Positions 9,986-19,332 of a stretch of DNA of 64,000 bases are shown here, piece by piece; position 1 is the stretch's first letter; every line of letters starts with the position of its first letter. Below the pieces are notes generated by a model. The model did not search any database. It was not told where the DNA came from and was given only the letters and a program-made list of their open reading frames with translations. A program made the position numbers and the translations under genes. This DNA is from Pegoplata infirma (Eukaryota; Arthropoda; Insecta; Diptera; Anthomyiidae): positions 56,738,844 through 56,802,843 of the forward strand of contig OY992540.1 in assembly GCA_963921195.1 (NCBI GenBank), in the 5' to 3' direction.

Positions 9986-10915
9986 ATGAGTAAACAAGCT
10001 TTGGTTAACGAACTTCATAAACAAGCAAGAAAAAACTTTAAACGTAGGAGGTTTATTCAAAAAGGAATTCTGGATACATGGCAAATTGACTTAGTGGAAA
10101 TGATCCCCTATGCAAAATTTAACAAGGGATATAAATATTTGTTGACTGTAATAGACGTATTTTCAAAATTTGCTTATGCGCTACCTCTAAAAACAAAATC
10201 TGGTATTGACATCACAAATGCCGTAGAAGAAATTTTTAGAAAAAATAAAAATACATACCCTAAAAATATTCAAAGCGATCAAGGAAAAGAATTTTTCAAT
10301 TCACATTTTAAAAATTTGATGAATAAACATAATATAAACCACTATCATACGTATTCTTATTTAAAAGCATCAATCGTAGAAAGATTTAATAGAACACTTA
10401 AAAATAAAATGTGGAAAAAATTTAGTTTAAATGGTAATTACAAATGGATTAATATTTTAGATAATTTAATTTCTGAATACAATTCTTCTTATCACCGAAC
10501 TATTAAAATGGAACCTAAATCGGTTAATAATAAAAAGATCGAGAAAAAATTGTTAAACTCTGTATACAGTCATTTAAAAATTTTCAAGAAAGGAAAACTA
10601 AAAATAAATGATTTGGTTCGTATTAGTAAACATAAACACTCCTTTGAAAAAAGCTATACACCTAATTGGTCATCAGAGGTATTTAAAGTTCATAAAATTT
10701 GTATAACCAATCCTATAACATACCAACTCGAAGATCTTCAAGGTAATATAATAAAAGGGGGTTTTTATGAAAATGAGTTGTTAAAAACTAAAACTCCTAA
10801 TACTTATTTAGTTGAAAAAATTTTACAGAAAAAGGGAAATAAGTTTTTTGTTAAGTGGCTTGGTTTCGGAAAAGAATTTAATTCATGGATTGATAAAAGT
10901 GATCTAACAAAATAA
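9986..10915 (+). CDS. retroviral-type integrase with C-terminal chromodomain, 309 aa
   Basis: It catalyses insertion of the element's ends into target DNA, consistent with the CACCTC duplication. The RNase-H-fold catalytic triad is visible: D35 (WQIDLVEM), D98 (IQSDQGKEF) and E132 (ASIVERFNRTLK). An N-terminal helical stretch, ELHKQARKNFKRRRF, precedes the core. The last about 37 residues, including VKWLGFGKEFNSWIDKSDL, form a chromodomain, known in Polinton and chromovirus integrases and thought to bias insertion through histone binding. The frame is intact. A classic HHCC zinc finger is not evident at the N-terminus. It is the first gene of the plus-strand block, 21 bp before the next start. 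Confidence 0.95.
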   Translation: MSKQALVNELHKQARKNFKRRRFIQKGILDTWQIDLVEMIPYAKFNKGYKYLLTVIDVFSKFAYALPLKTKSGIDITNAVEEIFRKNKNTYPKNIQSDQGKEFFNSHFKNLMNKHNINHYHTYSYLKASIVERFNRTLKNKMWKKFSLNGNYKWINILDNLISEYNSSYHRTIKMEPKSVNNKKIEKKLLNSVYSHLKIFKKGKLKINDLVRISKHKHSFEKSYTPNWSSEVFKVHKICITNPITYQLEDLQGNIIKGGFYENELLKTKTPNTYLVEKILQKKGNKFFVKWLGFGKEFNSWIDKSDLTK

Positions 10916-10936
10916 AACGAATATAAATAACTAATC

Positions 10937-11782
10937 ATGAAACTTAAAGGGACATTTCCAATGAAGATGAGTTTGAATGCACAAGATGATTTTTATGTTA
11001 CTTTGCTCAGCAACAATTCATCAAATATTTTTAAAAACTCTACAACTACATTTACAAACTTGTTAAAACAACCACTTAACTTAAATGAAGAATGGATTGT
11101 TGGTTTAAAAGATATTTCATTATGCTTAAAAAATGTAAATATAAAAAAAAAAAATATAAATCGAATAAAACGAAGTTTGGAAAATGAAGAATCAGTTAAA
11201 AACAAAACAAAAAAAATTAAAACGGATGATAAAAAAGATGATGTTAAAAAGAAATTTGAAGATCTCTTACAGAACTTTGAAGAAAATAGTAAAATAAACG
11301 ATAAAAAAGATAAAAAAGATAAAAAAGATGATGAAAACCTCTCTAAAACTGATTCTACAAAAACATCAATAAATAATGATGAAAAAAATAAAAATAATGA
11401 TAAAAATAAAGAAACGGAAAACGAACCAATTTTAATGTTATCTAATTCCCTTGCAAGTAACTCTGTAAATAAATTAATTGATAAAATGTCAGAATACTTA
11501 GATAAAATATCAACAACAAATCTAAATAATATAATTTTTGTATACACAGATATTATTAAACCCAGACATGTAGGAGATAAATCTATTAAGTGTTTGAAAA
11601 TATTTTCAGTTGTAAATCATTCAAACTTTTTAACTTTTCATAAAGTTGATTATTTTCCTATTGAAACCTTCAATATAAATGATATATCTGTTATGATACG
11701 AAATGATGAAGGAAATGAACTGAATTTAGTTGATGACATTCCTGTTTTCTGTACACTTCATTTTAAAAGAAAAAATAAATAA
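10937..11782 (+). CDS. charged structural-protein candidate, possible minor capsid/penton, 281 aa
   Basis: The N-terminus (DDFYVTLLSNNSSNIFKNST, then PLNLNEEWIVGLKDISL) is like the opening of a protein conserved in animal Polintons, where a short beta-rich motif ends in a W.VGL.EI-type signature. I associate this with the minor capsid/penton gene, but not firmly. A long low-complexity lysine/aspartate linker with KKDKKDKKDD-type repeats (residues about 65-155) separates it from a C-terminal part containing IIFVYTDIIKPRHVGD. In-frame ATGs at 10961 and 10967 are alternative starts. No break is seen. Confidence 0.7.
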   Translation: MKLKGTFPMKMSLNAQDDFYVTLLSNNSSNIFKNSTTTFTNLLKQPLNLNEEWIVGLKDISLCLKNVNIKKKNINRIKRSLENEESVKNKTKKIKTDDKKDDVKKKFEDLLQNFEENSKINDKKDKKDKKDDENLSKTDSTKTSINNDEKNKNNDKNKETENEPILMLSNSLASNSVNKLIDKMSEYLDKISTTNLNNIIFVYTDIIKPRHVGDKSIKCLKIFSVVNHSNFLTFHKVDYFPIETFNINDISVMIRNDEGNELNLVDDIPVFCTLHFKRKNK

Positions 11783-11831
11783 TATATATGTAAATGTTTC
11801 TTATAATATAACACTCATTTTAAAGTAAACC

Positions 11832-12266
11832 ATGGATGTGTATACAAATTATTATCACTCACAAATAGGAAAAAATATTCATAATGTTGGTGAAATATAT
11901 GGTTCACCTAGAATAGTACAATACGGTCGAGGAATAGGATCAATCTTCTCATCGTTAATTTCTCACTTGAAACCATTAATTAAATCAGGAATACATTTTT
12001 TAAAAAATAAATCAATCGATCTAGGAAAGGAAATTTTGGAGGAAATCGGTACCAAACCTTTAAAAGACATTGTTGTTAATAAGGGTTTAAAAGCTGCTAA
12101 TGAATTAAAAGATATAGCAGTAAACAAACTTAAAACTATGCAGAAAGGCAATGGAAAGCGTATAAAAATTAAAAGATTGAAACAAAACAATCATATTAAA
12201 TCAAAACGCTGTAGAGGAAAGACCATTAAAGATATTTTTGGAAATTGGAAATGTCTGAATTTATAG
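11832..12266 (+). CDS. small virion-type protein, pVI-like layout, 144 aa
   Basis: The N-terminus NYYHSQIGKNIHNVGEIYG is followed by a Gly/hydrophobic block (YGRGIGSIFSSLISHLKPLI), repeated amphipathic helices, and a very basic tail rich in K/R. This order (YY..Q.G..., G-rich hydrophobic segment, helix-rich middle, basic end) is typical of the small minor capsid or membrane-active protein encoded next to the capsid gene in animal Polintons. Function is inferred. The start is an ATG with a good CCATGG context. Its stop at 12264-12266 overlaps the capsid gene start (ATG 12251) by 16 bp. Confidence 0.72.
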   Translation: MDVYTNYYHSQIGKNIHNVGEIYGSPRIVQYGRGIGSIFSSLISHLKPLIKSGIHFLKNKSIDLGKEILEEIGTKPLKDIVVNKGLKAANELKDIAVNKLKTMQKGNGKRIKIKRLKQNNHIKSKRCRGKTIKDIFGNWKCLNL

Positions 12267-13518
12267 AATGCATGAAAAGTGAATTGGATTTGTTTGAATC
12301 ACCACCAATTCAAACTAGTATTATTAAAACGGAGGAAGTATCTTATAATCCGATTGCTTCATTAGATAACTCGAGTACCATTGAGTTTGTAGCATTGGGG
12401 AATAGTGAAACATATAGAGATCTTTCTAGCATATATCTTAGACTAGTAGTAGAGCTAAAAGGACAAGGATCCGTTGTAAATAATCTACTTCATTCTTTAT
12501 TTCGAAATTGTACTGTACACCTTAACAATAAAAATGTATCACAACCAGATAATAATTATCATTATAGAGCATATTTAGAAACATTGTTGAATTATGGAAA
12601 TGACGCTCGCTCAACTCATCTTGAGTCTTGTGGTTGGAGTATTGATTCAAACAAAATTAATTCGTTAATTGAAAAGGAAAATCCTGGGTTAGCTAAACGT
12701 AAAAATATATTTAAAGATGGAGAAAAGGTTGAACTTTTTGGAAAACTACATGTTGATATATTTAACCAACATAAATTTTTGTTAAATAATGTAGACATTA
12801 AAATTACATTAAATTTAGAGAAACCTGATTTTTATTTACTAGAAAATGATAGTACACAGAAATCTTTATTAAAAATCCATGAAGCTAACTTATATATGAA
12901 TCACTTGACAATAAATAACAATATTCTAATGGCGCATCATAATGTTTTACAATTGAAAAATGCTGTTTATCCATATAAAAGAGTGGAAATGAAAACATTT
13001 ACTATACACCCTGGAAATCACTCATTAGTTATTGACAATGTTGTTCTTTGTCAATTACCTAACTTTTTAATGTTCGGGATGATAACTAATAAAGCATATA
13101 CAGGAAATTTAAAAGAAAATCCATTTAATTTTCATCATTTTAATTTACAAAGATTTAACTTAGTTGTCAATGGTACACAATTCCCCGCACAGCCAATTGA
13201 ATTTGATTATAACAATAAAGGGGTTATAAGCACTCGTGGTTATCAAACATTATTTAAGGGGACTGGAATTCATCATTTTGATAAAGGTCATCAAATAACA
13301 AAGGAATTATATGACAACGGTTATTTTTTATTAGCTTTTGATTTAACTCCAGATCATAATAATAACTCTCATTGTGGAAATCTTATAAATCAAGGAAATA
13401 TACGGATGAAGGTCGTTTTGGAAAACCTACTACAGAAGCTATTACTTGTCTTGTTTACTGTGAATTTGATAGTATTCTAGAAATTGATAAGTCACGAACA
13501 ATAATTCAAACATTATGA
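12251..13518 (+). pseudogene. major capsid protein, F54H12.2-like, frameshifted near 3' end
   Basis: The start is the ATG at 12251. SELDLFESPPIQTSI, then IEFVALGN, then HSLFRNCTVHLNN and YRAYLETLLNYG match the widespread animal Polinton protein annotated as F54H12.2-like, interpreted as the double jelly-roll major capsid protein. The first frame ends at 13480, but its last about 25 codons look unlike the family. From 13414 the -1/+2 frame instead reads a family-like ending (RFGKP, then EFDSILEID) and stops at 13516-13518, overlapping the protease start as ATGA. I infer a single-base change near 13412-13414. The rest of the frame is intact. The family assignment is from memory and could be wrong in detail. 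Confidence 0.82.
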
Positions 13519-13970
13519 ATTCATCAACAATTATAAAGGTTATACAATCTACTGGAATAATAAAAAGCTTTAAGGGTGTCTACGCTTGTGATAAACTTCC
13601 GAAGAAAATTGTTAATAAACCAAGTTTTTTTATTGTAAACACCGATCCATCATACAGACCAGGAGAGCACTGGATTGCCATTTATTTACCCAAGAATAAA
13701 CCGGCTGAGTATTTTTGTCCTGCAGGTCAACCACCTATTAAACCTTTTGAATTATTTTTAAATAAAAACTCCAAGTCATTTTTTTATAATAAGAAACGTG
13801 TTCAAAGTCAATTTTCTAATCTTTGTGGAGTATATTGTTGTTTATATATTTATTTCAGAAGTAAAAATATTTCATTAAAAAAATTTTTAAATGTTTTCCA
13901 TAGTATTAATTTAAATTCTAATGATTTATTAGCATTAAATATGTTTAAAACAATTTTTAAGAAAAAATAA
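13515..13970 (+). CDS. adenain-like cysteine protease, 151 aa
   Basis: This is the maturation protease of the capsid module. The catalytic His lies in GEHWIAIYLP. The oxyanion Gln and nucleophilic Cys lie in VQSQFSNLCGVYC. In most relatives the His is followed by a block resembling EYFDSFG..P whose Asp is the acid of the triad. Here the block reads AEYFCPAGQPP, so that Asp appears replaced. The protein may be inactive or use another acid. The length is slightly short for the family and the frame is intact. The ATG at 13515 overlaps the end of the capsid frame, suggesting coupled transcription or translation. The gene ends about 40 bp before the right TIR. Confidence 0.88.
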   Translation: MNSSTIIKVIQSTGIIKSFKGVYACDKLPKKIVNKPSFFIVNTDPSYRPGEHWIAIYLPKNKPAEYFCPAGQPPIKPFELFLNKNSKSFFYNKKRVQSQFSNLCGVYCCLYIYFRSKNISLKKFLNVFHSINLNSNDLLALNMFKTIFKKK

Positions 13971-14009
13971 TAAATTTTAAATAAAAAAAAATATAACTGT
14001 GTTTTATTT

Positions 14010-14746
14010 AGAATGCAAAAGAACAAAAAAAAATTATAAATACAAAAAAATATTATCAGGCAATTTGATTTGGTTAGTATGACGTATGTTTTGCAGTCTT
14101 TACTATTTAAGTAAATGTATGTAATATGAACCTATGAATGAAAAAAATTAATGTGTCTTGTTTTGTTTTTTTAATAAGCACAAAATTTCACGTTTTTATT
14201 TTTCTTTATTAATAAAGTGAATGCAATATGAATCTCTTGAATGAAAAAAAATAAGTAAAAATCATATATTTTTTGTTTTTGCAATCGCTTAAAAATTTGT
14301 GAGAACAAAAAATTTACATGCATTTTTTTTCATAAAAAGTTTTTAAATATTGGTTAAACAGATAACTTTCTATGAGTTATGATAACCCAGTACATTTTTA
14401 AATTTTAAAACTTAATTTATAAAATTTTTCCTAAATTTTTCCAAAATTTTTCCTAAAATTTTTCCTAATGAAAATATATATGATTTTTCCTTATGGGGAA
14501 AAATACATGCTCTTAAAAATTTAAATTAAAAATTTTTCCTAATTTTTTTTACTAATGGAAAAAAAAAGATTTTTTTCCTTATGGGAAAAATACATGCTCT
14601 TTTTAATTCATTTCAAATTTTTATCTCTATGGGAAAATATTTTTACAAAAACAAAATACATGCTCTTTTTTAGCTCATTAAAAATTTATCCTTATGGGGA
14701 AATACATGCTCGGATAAATTTCCAGACCCCGCGCTTTCATCCTACT
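14010..14746 (-). repeat. Polinton right terminal inverted repeat
   Basis: This is the mirror of 1673-2398, ending CGCTTTCATCCTACT at 14746 followed by the duplicated CACCTC (14747-14752). It lacks the extra internal duplication present in the left arm. Confidence 0.93.
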
Positions 14747-15295
14747 CACCTCCATGTAACTTATTACCTATTGTTCTTAGCAAAATTTTTCTAATGTGTG
14801 TTTGATAGCTATTACTTCAATCTTTTGAAAAAAAATATTTTTTTTTTTTTCAAAATTTGCAGGTAAACGTGTTTTGTATTCAATAATCACCATTTCGAAT
14901 TTTAAAAGAATCTTTTCGTTGTAGCCCCCATACAAACCACTTTCCCGATATTCAAACAAATCTGTCAAATTTCATGAAAATAAAAAATATTTCATTAAAA
15001 TTTTGTTTGTGTGTATTTAACGTGTATTTTAATTACCTAATCGAATCAGTTTATAATAGGACCATTTTTGGAAATTATGAAAATTTCGTCCGATATTCAG
15101 TTAAAGAGGTTTATTGGAAACAAATAGAAGCCCATTTCACTCAAAATTAGGGCGTGAGTGTCTTATACACTTATTAAAGATTTGACAAAAGATAGATCCA
15201 AACGGTCCTTGTTTGAACTTGGGACCCATTTTTCGGGAAACACTGGTATAGGGTATTATATGGCAGGTCTTGACCGACTTAAATTTTTTAACTTG
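14747..15295. repeat. right part of split foldback, then body of a TATACCCTACACCAC-type repeat
   Basis: About 14747-14870 continues the foldback interrupted by the Polinton. From about 14870 the sequence (CAGGTAAACGT, TTCCCGATATTC, TTTTGTTTGTGTGTATTTAACG, GACCATTTTTGG, CGGGAAACACTGGTAT) matches 62040-62380 and, more distantly, 32590-32830. It is therefore a dispersed repeat fragment. No gene. Confidence 0.65.
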
Positions 15296-15953
15296 CACAG
15301 AAAAAAATATGGGGAAAAACAATTTGAGTAATCACTTGTTTAAATTTAAAAAAAGTTTTGAGTAATTTTTTAATTGACGCAATTAAAAATTTACTCAAAA
15401 ATTTAAAAACAAATTGAGTAAATAATTTAATAAGAATTTAATAGCTTTTTTAATTTTTTTTTGGAGTTTTCTTAGTTTTTTTAATTCTCGTTTAGTTTAT
15501 AGTTTTTTGTATATATACATGAAAGTTTGTAATCATATTTATAAAATTGTTTTATGTCTTTAAGACAAAAATATATTTGGTAAAGTTTGAAAAAACATGT
15601 TTTTTTTCTTTGTAAAAAAATATGAAATTTTTTTAAACTTTGTTTTTTTTTAGAGTAGAAACAGAATAAGCCCGGCACGACTTTTTCCATACGGTTTGGC
15701 AGATTAAACCGGTGGCCGGCGCCGATGTGAAATAAAACTTGTTCTGTTTTTAAAAGGTGGTGCTTCTTGTTCTGTTCCTGCACTTAATAGTGTCAATTAA
15801 AAATTTACTCAAATTTTTTTGGCAAACATTTAATAAATTTTTATTAAAAATTTACTCAATACTATTAAATCGTTTACTGGTGGAAAATTGAGTAATTTTT
15901 TACTCAATAGTATTAAAAATTTACTCAAATTTTTTTTTTATTTCTTTCTGTGT
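15296..15953. mobile_element. MITE with CACAGAAA...TTTGAGTAA ends
   Basis: The left tip CACAGAAAAAAAT...TTTGAGTAA is mirrored at the right by TTACTCAAA...TTTCTTTCTGTG. The interior has many TTTACTCAA and TTGAGTAA motifs in both orientations, and a short GC-rich patch (GGTGGCCGGCGCCGAT near 15709). No coding capacity is seen. Confidence 0.6.
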
Positions 15954-15976
15954 GTTTTTATATGGATTTTGAAAGA

Positions 15977-16611
15977 TTTTTATACCCTCCAACTACAGTA
16001 TGGTGGTATACTCATTTTGTCATTCCGTGTCTAACGCATCAAAATATTAGTCTAGGACTGATCAGTGATCGATTCTAAGACATGCTAGCGATGTCTGTCC
16101 GTCTGTAGTTAACACGATGCCTTCCAAAATAAAAGAGCTAGACCCCGGACATTTGTCACGAATATGTCTTATGTTCCTAGGCAGTTTAAGTTCGTAAATG
16201 AGAAAAATCGGACCAGGGGGAAAAAAGTTCACCCTTGAAGAACTAAACCAACCTCTGAAAAATACCATATTTTTACATGATTTTTTGTGTTTTTGTTTAA
16301 CAAATGCAAAATTTTCATGCCCCAAGAAGTTCAAAGTCCTGCATTTGGACCCAGAGAATTAGAAAATGTGCGTGGAATAAAACATTTTTTTTTAAATAAT
16401 GATAATCTTGTATTTCTTAAGTGCAAAAAGCATTAGAATGAATTTTTAAACACATATTCGAAGAGAAATTTGCCCCACAATTACCACTACCGACCCCCTG
16501 AAGCACCCCCACCCCACCCCCATTAAAAAAACGCCCCTGCAATTTTTTTTTTTTGCATGTTGGTGGGTATAACAGATTTGGCACAGCCGAATTTAACACT
16601 CTTACTTGTTT
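15977..16611 (+). mobile_element. DINE-1/Helentron-like element, about 0.63 kb
   Basis: The 5' end TTTTTATACCCTCCAACTAC is followed by the family block (GTCATTCCGTGTCTAACGCA, GATCGATTCTAAGACATGC, GTCTGTCCGTCTG). The 3' end has the hairpin region GATTTGGCACAGCCGAAT and terminates CACTCTTACTTGTT. These match DINE-1-type non-autonomous Helentrons of flies. No protein is encoded. Confidence 0.78.
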
Positions 16612-17135
16612 CCCTTGAAATCGAACAGAGTACAATGCTTAAGTGGTTAAAAGCAGCACATTTTTTTTCGTCAACTTACAATTAGTACATTTTCATAAAC
16701 CTTGTTTATCATCCCTGATGTGTGTTAATCAAGTACGTAATTTAATATAACAACAACAATTGGTTTGGATATGAATACACAGATGATTATGATTGTAGTA
16801 TGTTGTTTTTTTTTGGTTTCATTGTACTTTAAGTACAATAAAAGACACATTATCTATAAGTAATTACATTAAATTTTTAATGAATATCTTCGTCTTTTTT
16901 ATATATTAAATTAAAGAAAATTTAACAAATTCTTACTTTAACCATTTTTAAAATATTGAGTTAAACTTTGGGACATTTTGTCTGAAGAAAAAGTATCAGT
17001 TTTGCGACATTCACTAAAACAAAAATTTTAAATTCTTAAACAATTTTCATATAAAAAAGGCTCAAATCCTTAAACATTCTGATTCTTAGATATTAAGATA
17101 TTTTTTCTTTACAAAAAGTCTCAGATTCCGAGTTA
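16612..17135. other. non-coding, nothing recognised
   Basis: AT-rich sequence with CAACAACAATTGG and poly-T runs. I see no gene, TIR or tandem repeat. Confidence 0.5.
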
Positions 17136-17137
17136 AC

Positions 17138-17480
17138 TAGGGGTTGTCAAAGATCAAAAGTTGGTTCGAAGAGTGCAGAATGCTTAAATAAGTAAAATTG
17201 TAAAGAATCTTGGTGAAACACTATTTAAAACATTATGATAATTTAAAATTTTCCTTTGTTGAACATTTTTCTTATATCGCATGAACTTTCGACCTTTGAC
17301 AACCCCTTGTAAAATCTTATGCAGAAAATATTTGTACAACATTTTAACCCTTTAAATGCACTCCATAGTTTTTTCTATGAGGATATTTGAAAAAAAAGAA
17401 CCAAAATCACCCCTAAAAATTAGAAAATTTCACTGAAGGCATCTTTTAACAATATTTACCTCAGAATTAGATTTAATACT
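17138..17480. repeat. dispersed repeat, inverted homologue of 49090-49400
   Basis: About 17138-17310 has inverted ends (GGGGTTGTCAAAGATCAAAA and CCTTTGACAACCCC). The continuation to 17480 (CTATGAGGATATTTGAAA, TTTCACTGAAGGCATC) matches the reverse complement of 49100-49400. It is therefore a two-copy interspersed repeat in opposite orientations. Confidence 0.65.
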
Positions 17481-17635
17481 TTTTTTGGACTCATTTCTAA
17501 CGCCATTGAAAAAAAAAATCATTATTCATGCCACCCTATTGCTCATATGTCCATATTGGCCAAAGTTTTACCATTTGTTTTTAAAAAAACAACTAACAAT
17601 AAGTGTTACCAGGACACTCAGACAACTATTTTCTA

Positions 17636-18394
17636 CACTCAAAAAAAAAAAACTCTGTCAAAAAATCTGTAAAACGACTTTCAATTTGATTTAGCAAACT
17701 TTCAGCAAATTTTTCTGCTAAAATTGATATTTCTACTAAAATCTCTGCTATTCACTTTTACAAAATAACTGAAATCTTACTGCCTTTTTAATGATTCTGT
17801 TTGCTGAATTTCAAAATATTTTTTTCTAAAAATATAGCAGATTATTTTAAATTATACGGAAATACTTTGCTGTCATTCTTTTTTCAATAAAATAAGGTTT
17901 TTTTTGCAAAGTGTTTTTTTTTTGTTTTTCATGCAATTAAAACGATGTTATTAAAAATATTTTTAGCAGATTATTTTGTTATTGTACAGAAATAGTTTTC
18001 TGTCATCCTTTTTTCAAGAAAACTTTCTTAGGTTTTTTTTTCAAAGTGTTAATTTTTTTTTCGTTTTTTATACAATTAAAACGATTGAGACTAATAATTG
18101 ACAAAACTAAAAAAATCAGTAGGTTATATTGCTAATTTTACAGAAAAATTTTTTTTAGTTTAAACTTTAAATTAAAAAAAAAACTTAAAGTTTTCATGAA
18201 AACAAATTTTCTAAAATCAAAAATTTTCTAGAAAATTTGCTGTTTTGACAGATTTCTCTGCTGATGTCATCTAGATCATGTCAGATTTTCGGCAAACCGT
18301 GTCTGCTAAAATCAGCAGATTTCTCATATGGCTCAAAATGGGTGTATTTTCAGCAGATTTTTCTGCTGATTGGACAGAGAATTTATTTTGAGTG
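17636..18394. mobile_element. CACTCAAAA MITE, TCTGCTAAAA family
   Basis: It begins CACTCAAAAAAAAAAAACTC after TA (17634-17635) and ends CAGAGAATTTATTTTGAGTG, with the second TA decayed to TC. The interior repeats CAGCAGA, TCTGCTAA and TTTTCAGCAGATTT motifs. A partial inverted copy lies at 55688-55850. It is non-coding. Confidence 0.72.
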
Positions 18395-19332
18395 TCCCAG
18401 CAGAAAATTTGCTGAACTGGCAGCAGCTTTTGGAAAGGAAACTCGAGTGAAGGAGCGCATCCAAACCTGCTGAATTCATGCATGATTCTCTAAGGCGATG
18501 TCACACTTTAGAGCGCTAGTTGGATACACCTAAAAAGCGCTCTTAAGATGCTCTGAATTCACATATAAAGATGCAGTGAATTCATGTATCTTTTTAGAGC
18601 TATTTAAGCAGAATAAAGATGAAGAACTTTTGACTATTTCTGAAATACAAATTACAAAATCTGAAATACAATTGACTATTTCTGAATACAATTTGAAAAT
18701 CTTAAATACAAGTGACTAATTCTGAAAATCAGTTGACCTCCTGCAAGCATTTGGAAGAAATATCGCCTAAGAGATCTAATTACATTTAAAAAATTTCCAA
18801 TTATATTTCGAAAATTTCAAATTATATTTCAGAAACTTCCATTTACATTTCATATATTACCATCAGGTCTATTCGATTACCCAAATTTGTTACTATTTTT
18901 TACTTCAACTGGAAAGTCTTGTTTACTTTTTGTATTGAACATTTCCAGCTATAGTAAAATGAGTAAAAAATAGTAGATTGTAGTAAGGTAATCGAATAGG
19001 CCTATTTATAACCAAAAAATGTTTAATTACATTTCAAAAATTTTCAATTATATTGGAAATTTTTTAAATATAATTGGACATTTTTAAATATAATTGGAGA
19101 GTCTAAAATGTGATTGGACATAAATAAATTTATTTTTTCAACAATGAAAATTTACAAACGTTTGTTGATATTACAAATTTCCGTATAGTTTCAGTGAAAA
19201 AATTAATTGTATTCACAAATATGCATTGCACCCCATGGCCATGCATGGCCCATGCATGGGGGTCACTATAACAATTCGTTTTTTTTCTGTGTACTATTGT
19301 CTTTGTTTCTGTTATCTGTGTTGTTTGTTTAA
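18395..19332. repeat. non-coding, with two small inverted-repeat elements
   Basis: Two candidate MITEs are visible. One is at about 18486-18775, with tips TCTCTAAGGCGATGTC and the reverse complement of ATATCGCCTAAGAGA. The other is at 18865-19002, with tips AGGTCTATTCGATTACC and GGTAATCGAATAGGCCT. Between and after them lie tandem-like CTGAAATACAA and AATTACATTTCAAAAA phrases. 19140-19305 is a second copy of 935-1060, carrying an extra CCATGCATGGCCCATGCATGG palindromic insertion. Confidence 0.55.

Larger units (their letters stand above)
1673..14746. mobile_element. Polinton/Maverick, complete with TIRs and 6-bp TSD
   Basis: Seen: long inverted repeats at both ends whose outer tip reads AGTAGGATGAAAGCG, flanked by CACCTC at 1667-1672 and again at 14747-14752. 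Known for the family: Polintons begin with AG, make 6-bp duplications, and encode protein-primed polymerase B, a retroviral-type integrase, an A32/FtsK-type ATPase, an adenain-like protease and jelly-roll capsid proteins. All of these are found here. Genes run in four blocks: a small gene on +; polymerase on -; zinc-finger gene on +; a three-gene overlapping cluster on -; then integrase, structural genes and protease on +. The near-identical arms and few lesions point to a recent insertion. Confidence 0.97.

Noticed and set aside
10993..11547. 184-aa open frame on -
   Set aside because: Antisense shadow of the Lys/Asp-rich linker of the structural gene; its Phe/Leu/Ser composition is explained by that.
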